DNA of 64,000 nt from UBA1952 sp965200035 (GTDB taxonomy: Bacteria > Bacteroidota > Bacteroidia > Chitinophagales > Chitinophagaceae), in the NCBI GenBank assembly GCA_965200035.1, contig OZ241334.1, positions 1,674,001 through 1,738,000 on the forward strand, written 5' to 3'. This document shows positions 1 to 7,791 of this stretch, one piece after another (position 1 is the first letter of the stretch; the number at the start of each line of letters is the position of its first letter). The position numbers and the translations under genes are program-made. The notes under the pieces were generated by a model. It was given only the letters and a program-made list of their open reading frames with translations. It searched no databases and had not been told where the DNA came from.

Positions 1-104
1 ATCTGTTTGTAGGCCGGCCTGCTTAGGGCATCGGCCCATTGTACAGTGGCGTACGTGATGAAGTGCGGGGTTGCGCTGTTTGAGAAGCGGTATTTGGTGG
101 CCAT
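1..104 (-). CDS. REP-associated tyrosine transposase (RAYT), N-terminal part, cut by window edge
   Basis: Reading the minus strand from an ATG at 104 gives 34 codons that run off the window: MATKYRFSNS followed by ATPHFITYATVQWADALSRP. The HFITYATVQW stretch is typical of the first strand of the Y1 (HUH) transposase domain of IS200-like/RAYT proteins, which nick single-stranded DNA at REP hairpins. The catalytic HUH and Tyr residues would lie beyond the window. Upstream of the start there are two hairpins (153-169 and 181-208), as expected for a RAYT gene with its own REPs. The partial length limits certainty; an ordinary IS200/IS605 TnpA is the alternative. Confidence 0.7.
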   Translation of the reverse strand, partial: MATKYRFSNSATPHFITYATVQWADALSRPAYKQ

Positions 105-180
105 TGCAATTGAGGGGATTTGCTGCAATAATAACAATTTCTGCTTGCCGGGCCGGACGGAGTCCTCGGTTTTATTGTGG

Positions 181-219
181 GTTTAAGTCTGCTGCGCAAG
201 ACTTAAACCAGTGGGGGAC
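181..219 (-). repeat. REP-like palindromic element, copy 1
   Basis: GTTTAAGTCT (181-190) pairs perfectly with AGACTTAAAC (199-208) around an 8-nt loop, and is followed by CAGTGGGGG. A second related copy is at 483-519. A further small hairpin, GGAC-gga-GTCC (155-165), sits between this copy and the transposase start. A stem-loop plus a conserved one-sided tail (CAGTGGGG) is the architecture of REP sequences. It also lies 23 bp after the stop of the minus-strand gene at 232-447, so it could serve as a 3' processing or termination hairpin, although no U-tract follows. Confidence 0.65.
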
Positions 220-231
220 AACTGGCTGGTA

Positions 232-447
232 TCATCGCTTTTGCAGCTCAATTAAATCTATAGCTTTTTTCAGCTCTTCCTGAAGCTCATCATAGCCTAT
301 GATGCGACCAATGCTAGTAAGCTCCAGAAAATGCATGCGGAGGTTTTGGTACAGCGTTTCCTTGATCTGATTTTTGAGTTGCTTTATTTCTTTGGTTTGC
401 TCCATATCCTCCAGTTGTTTATAGAGCTTTTGTATGTCATTGTTCAT
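232..447 (-). CDS. Small hypothetical coiled-coil protein
   Basis: A 71-residue protein starting MNNDIQKLYKQLEDME, rich in Lys, Glu, Leu and Gln with heptad-like spacing, so mostly helical and probably coiled coil. A TTG start at 465 would add six residues; the ATG at 447 is preferred. It follows the 528-1559 gene on the same strand and is bracketed by the two REP-like hairpins, so it may be cotranscribed or carried with them. No family recognised; function unknown. Confidence 0.5.
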   Translation of the reverse strand: MNNDIQKLYKQLEDMEQTKEIKQLKNQIKETLYQNLRMHFLELTSIGRIIGYDELQEELKKAIDLIELQKR

Positions 448-482
448 GTTCAATAGTTTGCCCAAACATAAGAATTATTAGG

Positions 483-519
483 GTTTAAATCTGTTGAGCT
501 AAATTTAAACCAGTGGGGA
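483..519 (-). repeat. REP-like palindromic element, copy 2
   Basis: GTTTAAAT (483-490) pairs with ATTTAAAC (503-510) and is followed by CAGTGGGGA, matching copy 1 at 181-219 in the outer stem and in the tail, but with a different loop. The compensating change (AAGTCT/AGACTT to AAAT/ATTT) keeps the stem, which argues that structure is conserved. It lies 9-45 bp downstream of the stop of the minus-strand gene 528-1559. Confidence 0.6.
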
Positions 520-527
520 AAATTAGC

Positions 528-1559
528 TTAATCTGATATCACAGATAGTAACCTCTGGTTGGCTATTTTAGTGATTTTTCTGTAGGTAAAATAATAAATG
601 ACATTAGGCATAACTATGAACAGGCCAATTACTAAAAATATAGTCCCAAATATTAGCTCAAATAGACCTAAGTTTTCTAACTTAAATTCTACCATGTATG
701 ATTTATATACATGATACTTTTGCGTCTTATTGTGTATAAAGAAAGAATATCTTGGTCTTGCTTTAACTGCCCTGTTTTTTAAACTATCCGTAATACTATA
801 AAGGGATTGGTATGGGAATGTACCAAGTTTGTTTTCATTTAGCAATGCATGAAATTCACGATTATGATCATCTTCCATAATCTTTTGTAAAATATCTCTA
901 CTTATCTCAACACCACTTTGCGTATAATATTTTTGATCTAAATCATATGATCGGACTTGTGAAAACGGTCCACCCATAGACCATATAAACATGGTAAAGC
1001 ATATTGAAAATAGCCCTAAAATTATCGACCATATAGAATTCTCTGCTTTATTTATAGAATTCGCATCTATACTTTGCACATTTGCTATCCTATGATTGTA
1101 AGCTAGATCAACATCTTCAGACTCACCCAATGCCTTTATAACGAAATAATCTTTATCTTTTAATAAATTGAAGTTCAATTCTATTATATCACCATTATTT
1201 GTGAGATTTACTTCTAAGTTTTGAGTTTTTCCAATTATGTTAAAATCTAGCCATTTAGAATTAGCTCCTTTATTTTGGATTAGGATTCCCTTCTGAATGT
1301 CTGCAGCAACTATGTCTTTTTTACCTGAGCAAATGAATATTCCCTTTAATAGGAACATGGTTTTCTCAATTGCCTCACCGTTATATGCAATACTTAAATT
1401 AGGAATATTTTTCAGTAAATCATCATACAGATTAATTTTCTGTTGCTCAAAGAAAAATATTTTAGTTTTTGATTGTTGTCTCAGAGATATAAATGCAGGT
1501 ATGCCAAATACTATTGAAATAAATATTGTTACTAAGGTTAATAGGGTTGATGTTTCCAT
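528..1559 (-). CDS. Hypothetical membrane protein, three predicted TM segments
   Basis: A 343-residue protein with a hydrophobic N-terminal segment (about residues 5-25), a second near 177-197 and a third near 305-325 followed by a basic tail. The region between the first two holds a soluble beta-rich stretch and the region between the second and third a roughly 100-residue charged domain. No domain recognised. The coding sequence is clearly more AT-rich than nrdA next to it, which, with the adjacent REP/transposase material, suggests acquisition by transfer. The start is the ATG at 1559. It and the small gene at 232-447 are the only cargo between the transposase fragment and nrdA. Confidence 0.65.
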   Translation of the reverse strand: METSTLLTLVTIFISIVFGIPAFISLRQQSKTKIFFFEQQKINLYDDLLKNIPNLSIAYNGEAIEKTMFLLKGIFICSGKKDIVAADIQKGILIQNKGANSKWLDFNIIGKTQNLEVNLTNNGDIIELNFNLLKDKDYFVIKALGESEDVDLAYNHRIANVQSIDANSINKAENSIWSIILGLFSICFTMFIWSMGGPFSQVRSYDLDQKYYTQSGVEISRDILQKIMEDDHNREFHALLNENKLGTFPYQSLYSITDSLKNRAVKARPRYSFFIHNKTQKYHVYKSYMVEFKLENLGLFELIFGTIFLVIGLFIVMPNVIYYFTYRKITKIANQRLLSVISD

Positions 1560-1652
1560 AATACTAATTTCTTAAAAACATTGGCCAAGCATAATTGCTT
1601 AGCCAACATTTTCAATATTAATAAAGATACTATTTGCGAAATAAGCACGTCC

Positions 1653-4049
1653 CTACGAGCTACAAATCACACAACCCTCTTCCATCGTACAGACAGCGCC
1701 TTCTACCACATTCATTTCCATATCCGCGAGGTCTTCCTGCGTGGTGCTGGTGGCTTGTGGTATTACGGCGTCCATCTGCTGGCTGCCTTGTTTTTCTACG
1801 GTAAACTGTACGGCTTGCGTAGCGGCTTGGGTGCGGAGGTAGTACATGCCGGTCTTGAGGCCTTTCTTCCAGGCGTAGAAGTGCATGGAGGTGAGCTTGG
1901 AGGCTGTTGGGTTGTCCACAAAGAGGTTGAGGCTCTGGCTCTGGCAGATGAAGGCGCCGCGGTCGGCCGCCATATCAATGAGGCTGCGCTGCTTGATCTC
2001 CCATACCGTCTTGTACAGCTCCTTCAGCTCGGCCGGTATCGCATCAATACCCTGGATAGAGCCGTTGGCCGTGATGATCGCGTTCTTCATGCTGTTGTTC
2101 CAGAGGCCCAGCTGCACAAGGTCTTTCAGCAGGTGCTTGTTTACGATGATGAACTCACCGCTGAGCACGCGGCGGGTGTAGATATTGGAGGTATACGGCT
2201 CAAAGCATTCGTTGTTGCCAAATACCTGCGAGGTAGAGGCGGTAGGCATCGGGGCCAGCAGCAGGGAGTTGCGCGCGCCGAATTCCATGACTTCCTTGCG
2301 TAGCGTTTCCCAATCGTGGCGGTCATTGCCGGGATTCACCTTCCAGAGGTCGAACTGGAACTTGCCCTGGCTGAGCGGTGAGCCGGGGAAGGTTTCGTAG
2401 TGGCCATCGATCTTGGCGAGGTCTTTCGAAGCAGTCATAGCCGCGAAGTAGATGGTCTCGAAAATGTCTTTGTTCAGCTTACGCGCAGGCTCGCTCTCAA
2501 ACGGCATCCGCATGAGGATAAAGGCATCGGCCAGACCCTGCACGCCAAGACCAATCGGGCGGTGGCGGCGGTTGGAGTTTTCCGCTTCTATTACCGGATA
2601 GTAGTTGGCATCGATGATCTTGTTGAGGTTCTTGGTGAGCTGATAAGTCACTTCGTACAGGTGCTCAAAATCGAACTCGCCTTCTTTTACAAAGCGCGGC
2701 AGCGCGATGGATGCGAGGTTGCATACGGCCACTTCATCAGGGCTGGTATATTCGATGATCTCAGTACAAAGGTTAGAGCTCTTGATGGTGCCGAGGTTCT
2801 GCTGGTTGCTTTTGCTGTTAGCAGCGTCTTTGTACAGCAGGTACGGATTGCCGGTTTCGGTCTGTGCTTCCACGATGGCAAACCACAGCTCCTGTGCCGG
2901 GATGGTCTTGCGGGCGCGGCCTTCTTTCTCGTACTGCTCATATTTCCGCACAAACTCTTCGCCGTGGCACTCGCTGAGGCCGGGCGCTTCATTAGGGCAG
3001 AAAAGGCTCCAGCTACCGCCTTCTTCCACGCGCTTCATGAACAGGTCTGGTACCCACAGGGCGTAGAACAGATCGCGGGCACGCAGCTCTTCCTTACCGT
3101 GATTCTTGCGCAGGTCGAGGAAGTCGAACACGTCGGCATGCCATGGCTCAAGATATACGGCAAAGGCGCCCTTGCGCTTGCCACCACCCTGATCTACATA
3201 GCGGGCAGTATCGTTGAATACACGCAGCATGGGCACGAGGCCATTGGAAGTGCCATTGGTGCCGCCGATGTAGGATCCTGTAGCGCGAATGTTGTGAATA
3301 GCGAGGCCAATACCGCCGGCGCTCTGCGAGATTTTAGCAGTCTGCTTCAATGTATCATAAATGCCTTCAATGCTGTCGTCCTTCATAGTGAGCAGGAAGC
3401 AGGAAGACATCTGTGGTTTTGGTGTGCCGGCGTTGAAAAGCGTAGGTGTAGCGTGGGTAGCCCAGCGCTCGCTCATCATATTGTAGGTGGAGATGGCGGC
3501 TTCTACATCCTGCTTGTGGATGCCTACGGCTACGCGCATATACATATGCTGCGGGCGCTCTACAATCACACCGTCGAGCTTGAGGAGGTAAGATTTTTCC
3601 AGTGTCTTGAAGCCGAAATAATCGAAGCCGAAGTCGCGGTCGTAGATGATGGACGAATCGAGCAGCTCTGCATTGTCTTCAATCACCTGCATTACATCAT
3701 CGGCGATAAGCGGCATCCTGCGGCCGGTCACGGAATCGGTGCAGTTATAGAGGGCACGCATCGTTTCGGAAAACGATTTAGTGGTGTTCTTATGGAGGTT
3801 GCTCACGGCGATGCGGCTGGCCAGCAGCGCATAGTCGGGGTGCTTGGTAGTGAGCGATGCGGCGGTTTCCGCAGCGAGGTTGTCCAGCTCGGTGGTGGTT
3901 ACGCCATCGTAGAGCCCTTCGATCACTTTCTTGGCTACGTCAATGGAATCCACGAGCTGGCTCAGGCCGTAAGACAGCTTGGATAGGCGCGCGGTGATCT
4001 TGTCAAACTTCACGGATTCATGCTTTCCGTCTCTCTTTATTACGAACAT
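1653..4049 (-). CDS. nrdA: Ribonucleoside-diphosphate reductase class Ia, alpha subunit
   Basis: The large subunit reduces ribonucleoside diphosphates to deoxy forms in the cytoplasm, using the radical from NrdB. The 798-residue protein begins with an ATP-cone (VIKRDGKHESVKFDKI, residues 3-18 onward), the allosteric activity site. The active-site strand NLCTEI gives the Asn/Cys/Glu triad, AVCNLAS the second redox cysteine, MPTASTSQ the conserved loop, and GMYYLRT the tyrosine pair of the radical-transfer path. The C-terminus EGCVICSS carries the CxxC that is reduced by thioredoxin or glutaredoxin. Length and motifs fit the eukaryote-like class Ia type common in Bacteroidota. nrdB lies upstream on the same strand, 328 bp away, with a repeat element between; cotranscription is likely but not shown. 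Confidence 0.97.
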   Translation of the reverse strand: MFVIKRDGKHESVKFDKITARLSKLSYGLSQLVDSIDVAKKVIEGLYDGVTTTELDNLAAETAASLTTKHPDYALLASRIAVSNLHKNTTKSFSETMRALYNCTDSVTGRRMPLIADDVMQVIEDNAELLDSSIIYDRDFGFDYFGFKTLEKSYLLKLDGVIVERPQHMYMRVAVGIHKQDVEAAISTYNMMSERWATHATPTLFNAGTPKPQMSSCFLLTMKDDSIEGIYDTLKQTAKISQSAGGIGLAIHNIRATGSYIGGTNGTSNGLVPMLRVFNDTARYVDQGGGKRKGAFAVYLEPWHADVFDFLDLRKNHGKEELRARDLFYALWVPDLFMKRVEEGGSWSLFCPNEAPGLSECHGEEFVRKYEQYEKEGRARKTIPAQELWFAIVEAQTETGNPYLLYKDAANSKSNQQNLGTIKSSNLCTEIIEYTSPDEVAVCNLASIALPRFVKEGEFDFEHLYEVTYQLTKNLNKIIDANYYPVIEAENSNRRHRPIGLGVQGLADAFILMRMPFESEPARKLNKDIFETIYFAAMTASKDLAKIDGHYETFPGSPLSQGKFQFDLWKVNPGNDRHDWETLRKEVMEFGARNSLLLAPMPTASTSQVFGNNECFEPYTSNIYTRRVLSGEFIIVNKHLLKDLVQLGLWNNSMKNAIITANGSIQGIDAIPAELKELYKTVWEIKQRSLIDMAADRGAFICQSQSLNLFVDNPTASKLTSMHFYAWKKGLKTGMYYLRTQAATQAVQFTVEKQGSQQMDAVIPQATSTTQEDLADMEMNVVEGAVCTMEEGCVICSS

Positions 4050-4227
4050 AAAATGCGATTTATGATTTGTGAATGATGATTTTGGTTCTTGATGTCTTTA
4101 ATTTTTATTCGCTTTCAGTGTTTTTACACTGGCTGCGAAGATGCTCGTCAGTTCGTTCGCTTCCCGGATGAACTGTTCTGCGTTTCCCTCTTTCCTATGC
4201 TTTTTTTATTCTTTAATCTGTTCAAAC

Positions 4228-4297
4228 TTGTCATTCCCGCAGGGAATCTTTTGTATGATACATGGTCCGTATATAAGATTCCCTTCGGGAATGACAA
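4228..4297. repeat. Dispersed inverted repeat in the nrdB-nrdA spacer
   Basis: The 328-bp spacer 4050-4377 holds no gene but carries TTGTCATTCCCGCAGGGAAT (from 4228) and its inverse AGATTCCCTTCGGGAATGAC (from 4276), followed by AAGTCGCTGTG. Each arm is itself a small palindrome (ATTCCC/GGGAAT) and the arms pair with each other across about 24 bp. The same core, including AATGACAAGTCGCTGTG, recurs at 35432-35460 and in inverse orientation at 35715-35734. In the nrdBA transcript it would fold into a strong hairpin and could affect processing or relative expression. Confidence 0.75.
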
Positions 4298-4377
4298 GTC
4301 GCTGTGTATAATTTCTTAATTCCCCTTTTTGTTACGCCATACTCTTTCCCCTATATGGGAAGGACGGGATGGAGGTT

Positions 4378-5343
4378 TTAAAAATCTTCTTCCAGTGTAA
4401 ATTCTTTACTCTCCTTTGTTCCCAATACGCCTGCTTTCTGGTAATCGCCCACTCTCTTTTCGAAGAAATTGGTCTTGCCCTGCAGCGAGATCATCTCCAT
4501 GAAGTCGAACGGATTGGTGGTATTATAAATAGTCTTGTAGCCCAGCTCGTTCAGCCAGCGGTCGGCCACAAACTCAATATATTGCTGCATGAGCTTGGCA
4601 TTCATACCAATGAGCGCAACCGGCAATGAATCGGTGATAAACTCTTTCTCGATCTCCACAGCGTCTCTGATAATCTGGTGTACCTGCTCTTCGGACAACT
4701 TGTTTTGCAACATGCTGTACAGCAGGCAGGCAAATTCACAGTGCAGCCCTTCATCGCGGCTGATCAGCTCATTGCTGAACGTGAGGCCCGGCATAAGACC
4801 GCGCTTCTTCATCCAGAAGATAGAGCAGAAAGAGCCGGAGAAGAAGATACCTTCTACTGCAGCAAAGGCTACAAGGCGCTCCGCGAAACTGCCGTTGTTG
4901 ATCCAGCGCAATGCCCATTCCGCTTTTTTCTGTACAGCAGGCACTGTTTCTATAGCATGAAAAAGACGGTTCTTTTCAGCAGCATCTTTGATATAAGTAT
5001 CGATCAGGAGCGCATAGGTTTCTGAGTGAATGTTCTCCATCATGATCTGGAAACCGTAGAAGCAGCGCGCTTCGGGCAATTGCACTTCGCTCATGAAATT
5101 AACCGCCAGGTTTTCATTCACAATGCCATCGCTGGCGGCAAAGAAGGCCAGCACGTGAGAGAGGAAATGGCGTTCGCCATCATTCAGCGAAGCCCAGTCT
5201 TTCAGATCGGGACTGAGGTCTATCTCTTCTGCAGTCCAGAAAGAAGCCTCATGTTTTTTATACATTTCCCATACGCGGGGATAATTAATGGGGAGCAGGA
5301 CGAAACGGTCTTTGTTTTCCTGCAATAGCAGCTCATTTTGCAT
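4378..5343 (-). CDS. nrdB: Ribonucleoside-diphosphate reductase class Ia, beta subunit
   Basis: The small subunit houses the di-iron site and the stable tyrosyl radical. Visible ligands are Asp in AASDGIVNEN, Glu and His in MMENIHSETY with the radical tyrosine at the end of that motif (about residue 110), Glu in AAVEGIFFSG, and Glu/His in SRDEGLHCEF. The C-terminal FTLEEDF is the short peptide that docks on the alpha subunit. About 321 residues, normal for the family. ATG at 5343 chosen; a GTG two codons upstream (5349) is possible. First gene of the nrdB-nrdA pair on the minus strand. Confidence 0.96.
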   Translation of the reverse strand: MQNELLLQENKDRFVLLPINYPRVWEMYKKHEASFWTAEEIDLSPDLKDWASLNDGERHFLSHVLAFFAASDGIVNENLAVNFMSEVQLPEARCFYGFQIMMENIHSETYALLIDTYIKDAAEKNRLFHAIETVPAVQKKAEWALRWINNGSFAERLVAFAAVEGIFFSGSFCSIFWMKKRGLMPGLTFSNELISRDEGLHCEFACLLYSMLQNKLSEEQVHQIIRDAVEIEKEFITDSLPVALIGMNAKLMQQYIEFVADRWLNELGYKTIYNTTNPFDFMEMISLQGKTNFFEKRVGDYQKAGVLGTKESKEFTLEEDF

Positions 5344-5739
5344 ACGCACAGTGATTTTTATATTGGTCTTTTCCCACGCTTTATCCCTGGATTTTGATCA
5401 CCGAAATATTGGCGGGTTTCAAAAATAGTCAGGTAAGCTTCATGCCCAAAAGGTAGGTTTCGCACAGGGTGTGGAAAAGTGAAAACCGGTTCTGTTATGT
5501 GAATAGTGACAATCCGGCTTTTAACTGATAACCACCGGGATAGATGTACGGATATGCCTTTCGCCCACACATTCAGGAACTTATCAACATTGCCCCGTGG
5601 AATAGCATTTATTAATATTCAGGTAATGATTATGCGTTCGGCTCAACAATTCGCGGAAGCAATTACCCATTTTAGCCAATCCGGGTCGTTTTTATGGAAA
5701 ATGCGCCGTTAAGCATCTGAATCGGTAAATGCCTGTATT
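5344..5739. other. Divergent intergenic region, nrdB and 5740 gene
   Basis: A 396-bp gap between divergent genes, which must hold the nrdB promoter on one strand and that of the gene at 5740 on the other. I could not place a convincing TAnnTTTG element or an NrdR box pair. A single DnaA-box-like TTTTCCACAC (minus strand, 5471-5480) and TTATCAACA (5581-5589) are present but isolated. No gene is supported here. Confidence 0.4.
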
Positions 5740-6360
5740 ATGCCTCAGATTATTCAACTTCCCGAGCCCTGCCACGAAGAATGGAGCCAGATGACACCCG
5801 AAGGCCGCGGCCGGCACTGCGCCCAATGCTGCAAGACGGTGGTAGATTTTACTGCCTGGCAGCCGGAAGAAATCGTCTTGTACCTTCAAACACATACAGG
5901 CGCCTGTGGCCGCTTCCGCAAAGATCAGCTGCATGTGCCTTTGCCTTCGCCCGAAGATTTTGTGCTGCAGATCGTGCATACGCATCTTTCTTTTATTAAA
6001 AAGCTGGCAGCAATTTTTCTGTTTGTATTCGGGCTGATGGCCGGTACATCCTGCAATCAGCCCCGGCAAAGCGGTTCCGGGCCAACAGCCGCTGCAACGG
6101 TAATAACGCCTGATACAGCCATTCACATCATGGGCGATACGCTGATTCCGCCGCCGCCGGTTGTAAATCCTAAAGCAAAGTCAGTAAGGAAAGAGGAGGG
6201 TGCTCATACTATCGTTGGAGAGCCGGCAATCGTTGAGCAGCCGGAAGTGCTGGGTGGTGTGCCGGTGATGGCCCCCGTGCCGGAGATTGTGCCGGTAAAT
6301 GCAGATTCTGCTAAAAGACATACTATGCCTTCAACGCATCGCCGTGGCGATAGCCTTTAA
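5740..6360 (+). CDS. Membrane-anchored protein with cysteine/histidine N-terminal domain (TonB-like N-terminus)
   Basis: Residues 1-75 show the pattern LPEPCHEEW...RHCAQCCKTVVDFT, a small Cys/His domain that in Bacteroidota often begins TonB-like or carboxypeptidase-regulatory-like proteins and may bind metal. A hydrophobic segment (about 85-102) follows, ending LMAGTSCN, which could be a TM anchor or lipobox-like. The remaining 100 residues are low-complexity, rich in Pro and Val (PPPPVV, QPEVLGG). No TonB C-terminal domain is present, so an energy-transducing role is not supported. Alone on its strand; ends in a hairpin terminator shared with the convergent yceI operon. Function unknown. 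Confidence 0.8.
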   Translation: MPQIIQLPEPCHEEWSQMTPEGRGRHCAQCCKTVVDFTAWQPEEIVLYLQTHTGACGRFRKDQLHVPLPSPEDFVLQIVHTHLSFIKKLAAIFLFVFGLMAGTSCNQPRQSGSGPTAAATVITPDTAIHIMGDTLIPPPPVVNPKAKSVRKEEGAHTIVGEPAIVEQPEVLGGVPVMAPVPEIVPVNADSAKRHTMPSTHRRGDSL

Positions 6361-6365
6361 TGCAG

Positions 6366-6402
6366 AAGTGGCTGCTCCTTTGCAGAAGCAGCCACTTTTT
6401 AT
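6366..6402. terminator. Bidirectional hairpin terminator
   Basis: AAGTGGCTGCT (6366-6376) pairs with AGCAGCCACTT (6387-6397), followed by a T-run. It lies between the convergent genes ending at 6360 and 6477, so it can serve both strands. Confidence 0.85.
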
Positions 6403-6476
6403 TTGATCTGTGTTGCGTTCAGGCCGCACTTTGCTTTGTATTGCAGCGTCCCGACCGCTTCGACCGCTCTTATGGC

Positions 6477-7046
6477 TTACTGGCCGAATTCGCCATCGGC
6501 TTTAATCATTACTTCATCGCTCAGCATTGGCGCAGGATATTTTGGCCCGATGCCAAAGTCAGAGCGCTTGATGCTGCCCGTGAGTTGGAAACCTGCATCC
6601 GGCTTTTTGCTCATCGGATTTTCTACCGTACCGCGATACCAGAGGTTCATAGTTACCGGCTTGGTCATGCCGTGAATGGTAAGATTGCCCATCAGCTTGT
6701 AATGATTAGCGCTTGCCTTCTTGATAGAGGTGCTCTTGAACGTCAGGTTCGGGTATTTTTCTACATCAAAAAAGTCTGCGCTCTTCAGGTGCTTGTCGCG
6801 CATCTCTACTTCTGTATTGATCGAGGATGCTTCTGCTGTAACCTCGAATACGGCATCGCTGAAGTCTGCCTTGTTGGTGGTAGCAGTAACGTCAAAATTG
6901 TTGAACAGGCCGGCAACGTCTGACACACCGAGGTGGGTGATGGAAAACGTAAGCTTGGAATGCATCTTGTCGCTTTTCCAGGTAGTCTGGGCAAAGGATG
7001 CGGCGCTCATCAGGAGCGCGGTCAGTGCGATGGTGATTTTCTTCAT
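6477..7046 (-). CDS. YceI-family periplasmic lipid-binding-like protein
   Basis: The 189-residue protein starts MKKITIALTALLMSAASFAQ, a clear signal peptide with AQ cleavage. The mature part TWKSDKMHSKLTFSITHLGVSDVAGLF and the later MRDKHLKSADFFDVEKYP block are the YceI signature; the fold is an extended lipocalin-like barrel that binds isoprenoids or other amphiphiles. The ATG at 7046 is chosen because it begins the signal peptide; an upstream in-frame extension lacks that logic. It is the last gene of a minus-strand run with the NAD-binding protein, nitroreductase and DsbA-like protein, 58 bp after the preceding stop. Exact ligand unknown. Confidence 0.9.
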   Translation of the reverse strand: MKKITIALTALLMSAASFAQTTWKSDKMHSKLTFSITHLGVSDVAGLFNNFDVTATTNKADFSDAVFEVTAEASSINTEVEMRDKHLKSADFFDVEKYPNLTFKSTSIKKASANHYKLMGNLTIHGMTKPVTMNLWYRGTVENPMSKKPDAGFQLTGSIKRSDFGIGPKYPAPMLSDEVMIKADGEFGQ

Positions 7047-7104
7047 GGCGTGTTTGATGGATGAACTATGGAATGGTAAAAATAGAGCCGGAAAATTAAT
7101 CGCG

Positions 7105-7764
7105 CTAATAAGCCACCGTAAAGCGCTGGCGGATGTGCTTCGGATTTTCTGCCTCGTCTGCAATGGCTACAGCAAGGTCTTCTACAGAAAGAATGCTTCT
7201 GCCTGCTTCATCGAACACCGGTGTATCCAGGCTGGTGCGGTAAGTGCCTTTGCGCTCACCCGATGTATCAGGATTCATTTCTATAGCCGGGCTGAAAAAA
7301 GTCCAGTCGAGCGTGCTGTTCTCTTTCAGTATGTTGAGATAATCGCGCGCTGAGGTAGCACCTGCTTTATATTCTTCCGGAAAATACGGTGTATCTACCA
7401 GTTGCACGCCGGGCGTGGCATACAGGCTGCCAGCGCCGCCGATAACGATCAGGCGCTTTACACCGGACTGCTCAGCAGCCGCTTCGATAGACTTCGAGCC
7501 GTCAAGAAAATCCTGGTACAAGTTAGGGTTGGTCCAGCCTGCATTGTAAGCGCTGATAATTACATCATGCCCTTTGAGCAGCTCTGCCAGCTCTTGTGTT
7601 TGGTTGGCATCGCCCTGCTTTATGGTCAGGCGATCATTCCTGATGCTGATGCCTTCCGGCCTGCGCACGATAGCGGTTACATGGTGACCCCGGTTCAACA
7701 GCTCATGGAGCAAGGCAGTGCCTACAAAGCCGGATGCGCCGATAACGGCAATATGCTTGTTCAT
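7105..7764 (-). CDS. NAD(P)-binding protein, atypical SDR (NmrA/YwnB-like)
   Basis: 219 residues. IAVIGASGFVGTALLHELL (residues 5-23) is a Rossmann dinucleotide-binding loop; VIVI-type strand GVKRLIVIGGAGSLYA follows at mid-protein. The catalytic Tyr-xxx-Lys of classical SDRs is not obvious, consistent with the atypical NmrA/YwnB-like group that acts on or senses NAD(P). It follows the nitroreductase by 27 bp in the same operon, suggesting a redox-stress role. Substrate not known. Confidence 0.88.
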   Translation of the reverse strand: MNKHIAVIGASGFVGTALLHELLNRGHHVTAIVRRPEGISIRNDRLTIKQGDANQTQELAELLKGHDVIISAYNAGWTNPNLYQDFLDGSKSIEAAAEQSGVKRLIVIGGAGSLYATPGVQLVDTPYFPEEYKAGATSARDYLNILKENSTLDWTFFSPAIEMNPDTSGERKGTYRTSLDTPVFDEAGRSILSVEDLAVAIADEAENPKHIRQRFTVAY

Positions 7765-7791
7765 TTCTTAACTGTTTTGGGTATGATCAGA

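Noticed and set aside
2400..3986. A 528-codon open frame on the strand opposite nrdA
   Set aside because: It is wholly antisense to a confidently identified gene, has no recognisable domain, and arises from the codon bias of nrdA.
5358..5570. A 70-codon minus-strand frame upstream of nrdB
   Set aside because: Would occupy the nrdB promoter region, no domain and no homologous pattern.
5471..5589. DnaA-box-like sequences upstream of nrdB
   Set aside because: Single imperfect sites, no cluster, and common by chance.
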